Assembly (NCBI GenBank): GCA_041746855.1
Contig: JBGTGG010000105.1
Location: 1-22,435 of the forward strand
DNA: 22,435 bases
Source of the DNA: JBGTGG01 sp041746855
GTDB lineage: Bacteria > Bacteroidota > Bacteroidia > Cytophagales > Cyclobacteriaceae
Direction of reading: 5' to 3'
The notes below the pieces were generated by a model. It was not told the origin of the DNA, made no database searches, and worked only from the letters and a program-made list of their open reading frames with translations. How positions within the stretch are numbered: position 1 is the first letter of the stretch; every line of letters begins with the position of its first letter. This document shows positions 1-7,366 of the stretch, in pieces. The position numbers were made by a program, and so were the translations under genes.

Positions 1-1
1 G

Positions 2-1045
2 TTAGGAACGGTGTTAAGCAATACCAAAAATTCAGATTTTGAATATTCATTGGGCGCTGAGTTCAATTACATCTTTGATAAGTTTGATGCCCGGGAAACC
101 GATGTTGATCTGGCCTTCAAATCTTCGTATAAAATTTCGGAAGATAAAGGCGTGTTGATTGATGCGAACTACAACATCATTAGCCGGAAGGATGCACTGG
201 TGGAAGCAACTCCACGGAATTTGTTAAACATCAATCCGGTGTTTTGGTTCAAACCAATGGACAACTTAAAAATTCGCGCTGGCTTTGTAGCTTCGTATGA
301 GAATGACACCATCGACAACAAGAACTTTCATTTATATCCGGATGTGCGCGCCACCTATGCATTCACTCCCTTTGTAGATTTTGTTGGATCTATAACCGGT
401 GGAGTGGATAAGGTATCCTTGGGAACATTGACGAGAGAAAATATTTGGTTAGGACCCAACATACCAATTTATCATACCAACCGGGTGTTTGATTTTGAGG
501 CGGGAGTAAACGCAAGGGTAGGAACAAAGATTTCTGTAAGTGGAGGGGTTGCGTATGCTGCGTTGAAAAATCCGTATTACTTCATTAATGATGAGAACGA
601 TCAGGCGCAGTTTACAACTGTATATGATCTGGGAACCACTAAGCGAACCAATCTTTTTGGATCAATCAACTTTGCAGAAACAGGAAAAGCGAAGTTTATA
701 TTCCGGGCGGATTACTATACATACAATACGGAAGAAATTGCACAAGCATGGCATCGTCCAACCTATAAGTTAACACTCAACTCTTCATATAACCTGGTAG
801 ATAAAATAATCCTGACAGCTGATATTATCGCGCAAGGCGGCATGAAAGCACTTGATCCGGTAACTACTGAGACAATCGATTTGAAAAATGCATTTGACTT
901 GAACGCACGTGTAGAATATATTTTTTCGGACCGATTCTCCGTGTTCTTACAGTTCAACAATATCACAGGAAGTAAGTATCCATTATATTTAAATTATCCA
1001 GTACGTGGTTTTCAATTTATGGGAGGATTGACATGGAGCTTTTGA
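2..1045 (+). CDS. TonB-dependent-receptor-like outer-membrane beta-barrel protein, 3' part
   Basis: This is the C-terminal part of a beta-barrel protein of the outer membrane. The reading frame is open from base 2, so the start and any plug domain lie upstream of the window. About 347 residues are visible. They show many alternating hydrophobic/polar strands separated by polar turns, and the protein ends in Trp-Ser-Phe. A terminal aromatic residue is the usual outer-membrane barrel signature recognised by the BAM machinery. The last strands resemble the end of TonB-dependent receptors (FNNITGSKYPLY). The energising ExbB/ExbD/TonB genes follow just downstream, which supports a TonB-dependent role. 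The ligand cannot be told. A plain porin-like or other barrel family remains possible because the plug is not seen. Confidence 0.72.
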   Translation, partial: LGTVLSNTKNSDFEYSLGAEFNYIFDKFDARETDVDLAFKSSYKISEDKGVLIDANYNIISRKDALVEATPRNLLNINPVFWFKPMDNLKIRAGFVASYENDTIDNKNFHLYPDVRATYAFTPFVDFVGSITGGVDKVSLGTLTRENIWLGPNIPIYHTNRVFDFEAGVNARVGTKISVSGGVAYAALKNPYYFINDENDQAQFTTVYDLGTTKRTNLFGSINFAETGKAKFIFRADYYTYNTEEIAQAWHRPTYKLTLNSSYNLVDKIILTADIIAQGGMKALDPVTTETIDLKNAFDLNARVEYIFSDRFSVFLQFNNITGSKYPLYLNYPVRGFQFMGGLTWSF

Positions 1046-1062
1046 TGGAGGATGGAAACAAG

Positions 1063-1093
1063 TTTGGATGCCTCGAAAATTCGCTTAATTTTG
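1063..1093 (+). promoter_or_regulatory. Bacteroidota-type promoter for the SPOR-exbB-exbD-tonB cluster
   Basis: TTTG at 1063-1066 is followed by exactly 19 bases and then TAATTTTG at 1086-1093. This fits the known Bacteroidota pattern TTTG-N19-TAnnTTTG in every fixed position. It lies in the gap after the receptor gene and would give a leader of roughly 25 bases before the ATG at 1125. It is the best promoter match in the window. Confidence 0.65.
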
Positions 1094-1124
1094 TATAGTT
1101 TACCCATATTTAATTAACCCGACT

Positions 1125-1907
1125 ATGGCCAAGAAGAAAAAAGCAGACGAAGAAAGCATTCACAATGTCAATGATGCTGACGATACCTTTGGATTGCCTG
1201 AAATAGAATATGAACCCATCCACCGAGAAGAGACCAAGGAAGAGCCTCCTGAAGAAGTGGTTGAGGAAACCATTATAGTAGAAGAAAGAATTGAAGAACC
1301 CAGCGCGGAAGAAGAAACGCTCAGATTCGATGCTGACCGGGAAGAAGAAGAACCAGAGCAGGTTCGTGAGCCGTATTCCTATTCCTTTCGGGAAGAAAAA
1401 AAATCATCGCCCGTTGGCGCAATAGTAATTAGTATACTCATCGTGTTGGCACTTGCTGCCGGTGGCTATTGGTTGTTTGTGATGAAGCCTGAACAAGATC
1501 GGGAGAAGGCACAAATGGCACTTGCCCAAAGACAAGCAGAAGAGAAAAGACTTGAAGAAGAAAGAAATGCAGCCCAACTTCGGGAGCAACAACTCGCGGA
1601 AGAAAGAAGGGTAGCAGATTCACTCGCCAATGCAATGGCTCCAAAAGAAGGCGTTATTGAAACACTATCCGAGCGAACCGGGCGTTACTACGTTGTTGTT
1701 GCCAGTGCCATTGATGATGACTTGTTGATGGACAACGCACAAAAACTAAGTAAAAACGGTGCCCATGTTCGGATCATTCCTCCCTTTAGAAATGTACAGT
1801 TTTTTAGAATGGCCGTAGATGATGGGGATACCTATGCCGATGCCCAATCAAAAGCCGACAATCTGAAAGGCGAGTATGGCGATGGCGTTTGGGTAATTAA
1901 ATATTGA
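1125..1907 (+). CDS. SPOR-domain membrane protein
   Basis: A 260-residue bitopic inner-membrane protein. Residues 1-95 are a very acidic, Glu-rich cytoplasmic tail with a short Lys-rich start. Residues 97-119 form one transmembrane helix. Residues 122-170 are a charged coiled-coil-like stretch rich in Glu, Arg and Gln. Residues 186-260 look like a SPOR domain, with RYYVVVAS at its start and the final GVWVIKY strand. SPOR domains bind denuded peptidoglycan glycan strands, commonly at septa, so the domain should face the periplasm. The ATG start follows a strong promoter. Only 31 bases separate it from exbB, so it is probably co-transcribed with the TonB energising genes. What it does for them is unknown; anchoring to the cell wall is an inference. 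Confidence 0.8.
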   Translation: MAKKKKADEESIHNVNDADDTFGLPEIEYEPIHREETKEEPPEEVVEETIIVEERIEEPSAEEETLRFDADREEEEPEQVREPYSYSFREEKKSSPVGAIVISILIVLALAAGGYWLFVMKPEQDREKAQMALAQRQAEEKRLEEERNAAQLREQQLAEERRVADSLANAMAPKEGVIETLSERTGRYYVVVASAIDDDLLMDNAQKLSKNGAHVRIIPPFRNVQFFRMAVDDGDTYADAQSKADNLKGEYGDGVWVIKY

Positions 1908-1938
1908 TTTTTTTAGGATTTAATTTTTTAAACTATTG

Positions 1939-2613
1939 ATGATACTAGCACAAATTGAACAAAGTGCAGCGGAAGCTGTAGAAGTTGCACAAGAAGCTAT
2001 TTCAGTTTGGGAACTTACGTTAAAAGGTGGATGGATGATGATTCCATTGGCGATCTTGTGGATTATTGCCATTTACCTGTTTATCGAGCGACTGCTCACC
2101 ATTAACAAAGCAAATGAAAACCCCGATCAATTTATGAGTTCTGTAAAAGGACTTGTATTGCGTGGGGATGTGAATGGCGCAAAACTTTTGTGTTCACAAA
2201 ATGATACCCCCATTGCACGCATGATCGAGAAAGGGATTTCAAGAATTGGCAGTCCATTAAAGACGATAGAAGCTTCGATTGAAAATATTGGCAAGCTAGA
2301 GATATTCAAGTTGGAGAAGAATCTCTCTACACTTGCAACGATTGCCGGGGCTGCACCAATGATGGGTTTCCTCGGAACCGTAATCGGGATGGTGCAAGCT
2401 TTTATCGGGATAGCACAAGAGGAAGGATCGGTTAGCCCGAAATTGCTTTCTTCTGGAATCTATGCCGCGATGATCACGACCGTAGCCGGATTGATTGTTG
2501 GGATTATCGCTTATCTGGCCTACAATTATCTTGTAAGCCGGGTACAGAAGGTAGTGCATAAGATGGAGTACACCTCGATTGATTTTATCGACCTTCTGCA
2601 AGAGCCTAAATAA
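1939..2613 (+). CDS. exbB: ExbB/TolQ/MotA-family proton channel protein
   Basis: A 224-residue inner-membrane protein that with ExbD converts proton-motive force into movement of TonB. Transmembrane helices lie at about 32-52, 131-157 and 173-199, the three-helix layout of ExbB/TolQ. The conserved family region is visible as APMMGFLGTVIGMVQAF (139-155), followed by SGIYAAMITTVAGL in helix 3. The ATG at 1939 is chosen over the adjacent TTG at 1936. The short N-terminal segment before helix 1 is hydrophilic. The gene ends one base before the exbD start. A TolQ assignment is possible by family alone, but the neighbouring TonB and the absence of TolB/Pal favour ExbB. Confidence 0.9.
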   Translation: MILAQIEQSAAEAVEVAQEAISVWELTLKGGWMMIPLAILWIIAIYLFIERLLTINKANENPDQFMSSVKGLVLRGDVNGAKLLCSQNDTPIARMIEKGISRIGSPLKTIEASIENIGKLEIFKLEKNLSTLATIAGAAPMMGFLGTVIGMVQAFIGIAQEEGSVSPKLLSSGIYAAMITTVAGLIVGIIAYLAYNYLVSRVQKVVHKMEYTSIDFIDLLQEPK

Positions 2614-2614
2614 C

Positions 2615-3004
2615 ATGAATCTCTCATCCAAAAATAAAGTTGACCCGGCCTTTAATATGGCCTCCATGACAGATTTAATATTTCTGTTATTGGTGTTCTT
2701 TATGCTTACTTCTTCTTTTGTAACACCATCAGGATTACCGGTAAATTTACCGACAAGTGCTGCAAGTTCGATTGAAACCCAAAAGGTATCAGTTACCGTA
2801 ACCAAGGATCTACAATATTTCGTAAACGATAAGAAAGTAACAAAGGGAACCTTAGAGGGGGAATTGAAGTTACAACTAGCGGCACCGGGTGGGGCTGTTG
2901 TATTGCATATTGATGAGGGAACAGCATACGAGCACTTTATATACGTTGCTGGAATTGCTACCAAATTAGAGGCAAAAGTAGTAGCGGCAACAAAGCCAAA
3001 ATAA
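2615..3004 (+). CDS. exbD: ExbD/TolR-family biopolymer transport protein
   Basis: A 129-residue bitopic protein, partner of ExbB in the proton-driven motor. Residues 1-20 are cytoplasmic. A single transmembrane helix follows at about 20-37 (DLIFLLLVFFMLTSSF), with the proton-carrying Asp at residue 20 inside MTDLIFLL, as in the family. The rest is a periplasmic domain of the ExbD fold. The start is ATG 2615, one base after the exbB stop; an upstream in-frame TTG would only overlap exbB. The gene is followed after one base by tonB, so the three genes are translationally tight. Confidence 0.9.
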   Translation: MNLSSKNKVDPAFNMASMTDLIFLLLVFFMLTSSFVTPSGLPVNLPTSAASSIETQKVSVTVTKDLQYFVNDKKVTKGTLEGELKLQLAAPGGAVVLHIDEGTAYEHFIYVAGIATKLEAKVVAATKPK

Positions 3005-3005
3005 C

Positions 3006-3884
3006 ATGTACGAAGAAAACGAAAAGAAGAACAAACGGATTGCCCTTTTCACCACCCTTGGTGTGAATGGAATCCTATTGATCCTTCTTCTTTTTGTAAT
3101 TGCCTGGAAAGCTCCTGATCCTCCACTACCTGAGTATGGAATCGAACTTAATTTTGGTACGGACAGTGAAGGAAGCGGTGATATCCAACCGGAGGTTCCC
3201 GTAGGTGATGAATCCACTAATAATGATGAGCAAGAGTCCACTCCTGAGGAAGTAGTGCCACAAGAATCCGTTCCTGAGACAGCAGTGGAGCAAACAGCAG
3301 AAACAGCTGTTGAAGAAATACCCAATAAAACGGAAAGCCCGGTGGTGGTAAAAGAGAAAAAAGAAGAAGTCAAAAAACCGGTAGAGAAGCCAGTCGAAAA
3401 ACCTGTTGAGACCAAAACTGAGCCTAAGAAAGAAGAAGTTAAGCCGGTTGAGAAGAAACCTGATCCTAGTTTAGGATATAAGCCACCTTCAAAGGGAAAA
3501 GAAGGAGAAGCCGGAAGTCAGGGAGATGATGCAAATAAAGCGGGTGATAAAGGAAGTCCACAAGGCAGTGTTGATGCTAATGCTATGTACGGAAAACCAG
3601 GTGGTGGAGGTAATGGACCACGTCTAGACCTTGCCGGATGGGATTGGGATGAAATACCCAGACCAAATGTCTCGGATAATCAGACAGGAAGAATTGTTTT
3701 TGAAATTGAGGTTGACGACCAAGGCGAAATTCGTTCTATTAGGACTATTGAAAAAACGGTAAGTGCTGATGCTGAAAGAGCGTGTAGAGAAGCTATTCAG
3801 AAGTTGACATTCAGTAAAAAATCTGGGGCAATAGTTCCTCCTCTTTCAAAAGGAAAGATTACGTTTATTATCCGAGCAAAATAA
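3006..3884 (+). CDS. tonB: TonB-family energy transducer
   Basis: A 292-residue TonB-like protein. Residues 11-33 form the N-terminal membrane helix. Residues 34-190 are a long, low-complexity periplasmic span, first Glu/Thr/Val-rich and then Lys/Pro/Glu-rich, with a short tandem repeat of Lys-Pro-Val-Glu around 124-150. A Gly-rich linker (198-205) leads to the C-terminal domain from about 210 to 292, containing TGRIVFEIEVDDQGEI and ending in KITFIIRAK. This is the receptor-contacting fold. The start is ATG 3006, one base after exbD. It carries the energy of ExbB/ExbD to outer-membrane receptors, plausibly including the barrel encoded at 2-1045. The C-terminal domain is divergent and lacks the classic YP motif of enterobacterial TonB. 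Confidence 0.85.
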   Translation: MYEENEKKNKRIALFTTLGVNGILLILLLFVIAWKAPDPPLPEYGIELNFGTDSEGSGDIQPEVPVGDESTNNDEQESTPEEVVPQESVPETAVEQTAETAVEEIPNKTESPVVVKEKKEEVKKPVEKPVEKPVETKTEPKKEEVKPVEKKPDPSLGYKPPSKGKEGEAGSQGDDANKAGDKGSPQGSVDANAMYGKPGGGGNGPRLDLAGWDWDEIPRPNVSDNQTGRIVFEIEVDDQGEIRSIRTIEKTVSADAERACREAIQKLTFSKKSGAIVPPLSKGKITFIIRAK

Positions 3885-3909
3885 TTACGAACATTGATTG
3901 TCTAATTTC

Positions 3910-3917
3910 TAATTTTG
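3910..3917 (+). promoter_or_regulatory. Possible -7 element for folC-trmB
   Basis: TAATTTTG fits the TAnnTTTG consensus and lies 55 bases before the folC start. No TTTG or TTG is found at the proper distance upstream, so this rests on one half-site only. Confidence 0.3.
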
Positions 3918-3934
3918 GAATAATCTCGCATCTC

Positions 3935-3968
3935 CAATTGATAATTATCCGCTGACAATTAATAATTA
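3935..3968. repeat. Short AT-rich direct repeat before folC
   Basis: Two 13-base copies, CAATTGATAATTA (3935-3947) and CAATTAATAATTA (3956-3968), differ at one base and are spaced 21 bases apart. They fill the 88-base gap between tonB and folC. AT-rich imperfect repeats of this kind are familiar in intergenic gaps of this phylum. The second copy supplies the in-frame TAG just ahead of the folC start. Confidence 0.4.
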
Positions 3969-3972
3969 GGCT

Positions 3973-5253
3973 TTGTTCCATTCATTTCCCGAAACAGTAG
4001 CTTATCTGTATGGCAATCTCCCCATGTTTCAACGCTTGGGTGGAGCTGCGTACCGAAAAGACCTGATCAATACCATTAAGCTTTGTGAAGCGTTAGGCAA
4101 TCCCCAAAATAGTTTTAAAAGCATCCATGTGGCGGGCACCAATGGAAAAGGATCTACCAGTCATATGCTGGCTTCAGTATTGCAATCAGCCGGGTATAAA
4201 ACAGGATTATACACTTCACCACATTTAAAATCTTTTACCGAACGTATCCGGATTAACGGAGAAGAAGTCCGTGAGCAATTTGTTGTGGATTTTGTCAACA
4301 CGATAAACCCGTTGATCACAGAACTGAACCCTTCTTTTTTTGAGATCACCGTTGCAATGGCCTTTCAATATTTCGAAAAGGAAAAAGTTGATATAGCGGT
4401 GATTGAAGTGGGGATGGGTGGCCGGTTGGATTCCACGAATGTGATCACTCCTGAATTGTCCGTAATTACCAATATTGGATATGATCATGCAGAATTTCTG
4501 GGGGATACGTTGGAATTGATAGCGAAGGAAAAGGCAGGGATTATAAAAAAAAACATTCCGGTTGTGATTAGCGAAAGACAATTGGGTATTGAAAAGGTAT
4601 TTGAAAGTTTCGCGAGGGAAGCGAATAGTACACTCTATTTTGGAGACCATTATAAAGCCATTCAATCAAACCATAGTTATTCCCTGTATCGGGGGAATGA
4701 ATTCTTATTTGAAGATGTGAAAATCCCTTTGTTAGGAAACTACCAAACGAAGAATATTCCCGGAGTGATGATGGCATTGGAAATCCTGTCAGCCAAGGGG
4801 TTTACCATTAATTCAAATAACATTCTTCACGGACTTGAAAATGTAATTGCGCAAACCAATCTGAAGGGCCGCTGGCAAATACTTGCTGAAAAGCCGTTGA
4901 TGATTTGCGATACCGGCCATAATGAAGACGGAATAAAAATGGTGGTGGAGCAACTTAGAAAAACCCCGCATAAAAAGTTGTATGTAGTAATGGGAGTGGT
5001 AAAAGACAAAGCGATTGAAGCGATTTTAAAGCTTTGGCCGAAAGAGGCTGCCTATTATTTTTGCGAAGCAACTATACCGAGGGCATTGGACGCGAACATT
5101 TTGCATGAAAAGGCAAAGGCAATTGGACTAAAAGGCGAGGTTGTAAAAGATGTAAACGCAGCGATCGCAAAAGCAAAAGCTTCAGCAAATTCAGAGGACT
5201 TAATATTTATAGGAGGCAGTACATTTGTGGTGGCGGAAATTGAAAATTTATAA
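3973..5253 (+). CDS. folC: Bifunctional folylpolyglutamate/dihydrofolate synthase
   Basis: A 426-residue Mur-ligase-family enzyme that adds glutamate to dihydropteroate and to folates in the cytoplasm, with ATP. The ATP-binding loop is GTNGKGS at 55-61. The family blocks VIEVGMGGRLDSTN (143-156) and GYDHAEFLGDT (169-179), followed by IAKEKAGI (183-190), are intact. CDTGHNEDGIK marks the C-terminal domain. The start is TTG at 3973. It is the only plausible start, because an in-frame TAG ends at 3969 and the first ATG (4024) would remove the N-terminal segment (VAYLYGNLPMFQRLGG) that is conserved in this family. trmB follows after nine bases, so the two are probably co-transcribed. Confidence 0.92.
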   Translation: MFHSFPETVAYLYGNLPMFQRLGGAAYRKDLINTIKLCEALGNPQNSFKSIHVAGTNGKGSTSHMLASVLQSAGYKTGLYTSPHLKSFTERIRINGEEVREQFVVDFVNTINPLITELNPSFFEITVAMAFQYFEKEKVDIAVIEVGMGGRLDSTNVITPELSVITNIGYDHAEFLGDTLELIAKEKAGIIKKNIPVVISERQLGIEKVFESFAREANSTLYFGDHYKAIQSNHSYSLYRGNEFLFEDVKIPLLGNYQTKNIPGVMMALEILSAKGFTINSNNILHGLENVIAQTNLKGRWQILAEKPLMICDTGHNEDGIKMVVEQLRKTPHKKLYVVMGVVKDKAIEAILKLWPKEAAYYFCEATIPRALDANILHEKAKAIGLKGEVVKDVNAAIAKAKASANSEDLIFIGGSTFVVAEIENL

Positions 5254-5262
5254 ATCAACGTA

Positions 5263-5940
5263 GTGAAAAGAAAGTTAGAGCGGTTCAGGATTATTGCGGA
5301 ACGTGAAAATGTAGTGGAGCCTACCAAGCCCATTTATCAAACGATCAAAGGAAAATGGAAATCTGAATTTTTTAAAAATGATAAACCCATCACTGTGGAA
5401 CTGGCGTGTGGTAGGGGTGAGTACACGGTAGGATTAGCAACCCGTTTTCCTGATAGAAATTTTATCGGTGTTGATATAAAGGGGGATCGTATTTGGAAAG
5501 GAAGTTCGATGGCATTCGAAGCTAACCTTACGAATGCTGCTTTTTTAAGGACACACATTCTAATGATCGAAAATTTCTTTGATGCGGGAGAGATCGATGA
5601 AATATGGATTACATTTCCCGATCCACGCCCACGCTTGAGTGATGCCAAGAGGCGGTTGACGAGCGCGCGGTTTATGGAGATGTACAAGCGGTTATTGAAA
5701 CCAGGAGGTTATCTGCGATTGAAGACTGACAATACCGGCTTATATGAATACACGGTTGAAGAAGTGAAAAAAAGAAACGATGTTGAGGATTTTCAATTCA
5801 CGAATGAAGTGTATGTATCGCCTTTGCGACCGGAATGTTTTGATATCAAAACGAGATATGAAGAAATGTTTGCAGAGAAAGGTGAGACTATAAAATATTT
5901 GCGATTTCGGTTTTTGGATATTCCAAAGACTCCTCGCTAG
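5263..5940 (+). CDS. trmB: tRNA (guanine-N7)-methyltransferase
   Basis: A 225-residue SAM-dependent enzyme that makes 7-methylguanosine at position 46 of tRNA. The SAM-binding motif is ELACGRGEYT (46-55), followed by the second motif GVDIKGDRIWKG (69-80). The family signature FPDPRPR...KRRL lies at 118-132, in place of the FPDPWPKKRH form of enterobacteria. The C-terminal TRYEEMF block (197-203) is the substrate-binding Thr-x-Tyr-Glu region. The start is GTG 5263, nine bases after folC. The length is normal for the family. The gene ends directly at a REP-like inverted repeat. Confidence 0.93.
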   Translation: MKRKLERFRIIAERENVVEPTKPIYQTIKGKWKSEFFKNDKPITVELACGRGEYTVGLATRFPDRNFIGVDIKGDRIWKGSSMAFEANLTNAAFLRTHILMIENFFDAGEIDEIWITFPDPRPRLSDAKRRLTSARFMEMYKRLLKPGGYLRLKTDNTGLYEYTVEEVKKRNDVEDFQFTNEVYVSPLRPECFDIKTRYEEMFAEKGETIKYLRFRFLDIPKTPR

Positions 5941-6010
5941 CGCTCTGAGTGACATGCCCAAAACGAGTGCCGTCATTCAGAGGGAGGGACGACCGAAGAA
6001 TCTGTGGGGT
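5941..6010. repeat. REP-like inverted repeat between convergent genes
   Basis: Bases 5943-5953 (CTCTGAGTGAC) pair with 5972-5982 (GTCATTCAGAG), an 11-base stem with one G-T pair and an 18-base loop. The 3' half continues through GGGAGGGACGACCGAAGAATCT (partial quotes: GGGAGGGACG, ACCGAAGAATCT). That resembles the GTCATTC-TGAGCG-GAAGAATCT type of dispersed repeat common in Bacteroidota genomes. The 5' half carries a truncated copy facing the other way. It starts one base after the trmB stop and sits between trmB and the convergent TrpF-like gene, so it may also end transcription. Confidence 0.55.
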
Positions 6011-6041
6011 ATTAATAAGTGGTTAATATCTTATGTGAATT

Positions 6042-6590
6042 TTAATCTTCTTCCAAAGCTTCCAGGATATCCGCAAGGTGATCATAATCTTGTTGTCCCG
6101 GTTTTTCTTCGGGTGATCCCTTCAACACAATGCCTTTGATGGATGGGTTTTGTAAGATAGCCGCTAGTTCACTTTCGTTTGCACACGGTGAAAGAACTGG
6201 AAATATTGATTCCGGTACCTCTGCCGACCTAATCACGAATTCAACTTTTACGTGATTCAAACTTTCATTGACCTCACCAAAATAGAGGATAGGAATCGCT
6301 AAATCTTTTGGTAAGTACGGAATTTCTTTTGCGCTTACCTCAAGTAAGTCGGGCTGATAGTCTTCAATTATTTTGTCTAGTACTGAAGCATCAATCAATC
6401 CATATAGTTCGGCAACAACTTTCGGCCCTGCGATCCAACCTTTGATTTCCTGATAAGTAGCGGCAGGTAAATGGTTTTCTTGTCCTTCAATAACCCGAAA
6501 ACCCAACATATCGACACCCATTCCTGAACAATACCGGGCTTCACTTAAATTCGTGATATTTCCTACTTTAACAATCCTTTTTAACGCCAT
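6042..6590 (-). CDS. TrpF-like TIM-barrel protein, probably not an active isomerase
   Basis: A 182-residue protein related to phosphoribosylanthranilate isomerase. The start IVKVGNITNLSEARYCSGMG lines up with the TrpF N-terminus (KICGITN...), and the end GSPEEKPGQQDYDHL lines up with the TrpF SGVE..PGVKD region. The catalytic Cys of the KICG motif is absent: KVGN reads in its place. The Gly-Gly phosphate loop (LAGGL) appears replaced by LSPCA, and the DVSSG segment by VLKGS. It is also shorter than the usual 200 or more residues. No other tryptophan gene is near. It therefore probably has another role, perhaps ligand binding. The fold is fairly sure; lack of TrpF activity is an inference from the missing residues. 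Confidence 0.7.
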   Translation of the reverse strand: MALKRIVKVGNITNLSEARYCSGMGVDMLGFRVIEGQENHLPAATYQEIKGWIAGPKVVAELYGLIDASVLDKIIEDYQPDLLEVSAKEIPYLPKDLAIPILYFGEVNESLNHVKVEFVIRSAEVPESIFPVLSPCANESELAAILQNPSIKGIVLKGSPEEKPGQQDYDHLADILEALEED

Positions 6591-6591
6591 A

Positions 6592-6622
6592 ACTGATTAT
6601 TCACCAATAAAAAATAACTTTG
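6592..6622 (+). promoter_or_regulatory. Possible promoter for the lipoprotein-protease pair
   Basis: TAACTTTG at 6615-6622 matches TAnnTTTG exactly. The -33 site 19 bases upstream reads ACTG, a half match to TTTG. It lies in the 83-base gap between the divergent TrpF-like gene and the lipoprotein gene and would give a leader of about 45 bases. Confidence 0.42.
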
Positions 6623-6673
6623 TAGTGATTACGTTTTGTGTAGGACGCGAATGTACTTGAAAACACAGTATAG

Positions 6674-7366
6674 GTGGTGAAATCAATTAAATTTCTTGCT
6701 TTTGGATTGCTCTTTTTGGTCGGTTGTGATGAGAATCCAATCGTTGTGGAGGATGAGTCTGCTTATTTTCCGCTGGAAATTGGCCGCTACTTAATCTATC
6801 AGATTGACCAAACCAGCTATTCTGAATTGGATCCGCCACACGTCAGCACTTATCAATTAAAGATTGAAACCGTGGATGCTTTCGAAACGGTTGAGGGTGA
6901 TCTTCAGTTTGTTTTTTATAGAAGTACACGGGCAACTGAAAGTGACCCATGGGAATACGAAGATACATGGTCGGCCAAACGCTCTGCTATTCGGGCGGTG
7001 ATGAAAGAAGGGAACACCAGTTTTGTGAAGTTGTCATTTCCGCTACGCGAGAATAGAGAGTGGGATGGCAATACGTTTAATACGCTGGGTGAGGATGTGT
7101 ATGAAGCCATTCAAGTAAAGAAACCTTTTACGATTGAAGGACTTCCTGAATTTCCGAAAACCATTACCGTGATGCAAAGCGACAATCAGGACTTTATTGT
7201 GTTTCAGGACAAGCGAAGTGAGGTATATGCAAAAGATGTAGGGTTGATCGAAAAGAAAATTTTGCAACTGAATTATTACACGCTGCCCATTGAAGACATT
7301 GGCAAGCAAAAAATAAAGAACGGAATCGATTTTAGTCAACGGTTGATTGAATATGGCATCAACTAA
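6674..7366 (+). CDS. Putative lipoprotein of unknown function
   Basis: A 230-residue protein with a lipoprotein signal peptide: Lys residues, a hydrophobic core, and the lipobox LVGC with Cys at 18. The mature part is mainly soluble and beta-rich, with patterns such as YFPLEIGRYLIYQID and a Trp-rich middle (WEYEDTWSAKR). No catalytic motif is recognised. The opening phrase (FPLEIGRYLIY) is seen in many Bacteroidota cell-surface lipoproteins. Two adjacent GTG codons (6674 and 6677) can serve as start; no ATG is available before the signal peptide. Its end overlaps the start of the T9SS protease gene by 14 bases, which implies translational coupling and perhaps a shared envelope role. Function unknown. 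Confidence 0.75.
   Translation: MVKSIKFLAFGLLFLVGCDENPIVVEDESAYFPLEIGRYLIYQIDQTSYSELDPPHVSTYQLKIETVDAFETVEGDLQFVFYRSTRATESDPWEYEDTWSAKRSAIRAVMKEGNTSFVKLSFPLRENREWDGNTFNTLGEDVYEAIQVKKPFTIEGLPEFPKTITVMQSDNQDFIVFQDKRSEVYAKDVGLIEKKILQLNYYTLPIEDIGKQKIKNGIDFSQRLIEYGIN

Noticed and set aside
2296..2964. Long open frame (222 codons) on the minus strand opposite exbB and exbD
   Set aside because: The plus strand genes are clear family members with intact motifs; the minus frame has no recognisable domain and is a mirror of their codon pattern.
2966..3415. Minus-strand frame of 149 codons rich in Ser, Thr, Gly and Phe repeats
   Set aside because: It is the reverse reading of the Lys/Pro/Glu repeats in the TonB linker, so its repetitiveness is a by-product.
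3360..3470. Tandem Lys-Pro-Val-Glu codons as a possible DNA repeat array
   Set aside because: They are the low-complexity linker of TonB, common in this family, and not a separate DNA repeat.
5954..6139. Small plus-strand frame of 61 codons after trmB
   Set aside because: It runs through the REP-like repeat and into the end of the convergent TrpF-like gene, with no family similarity.
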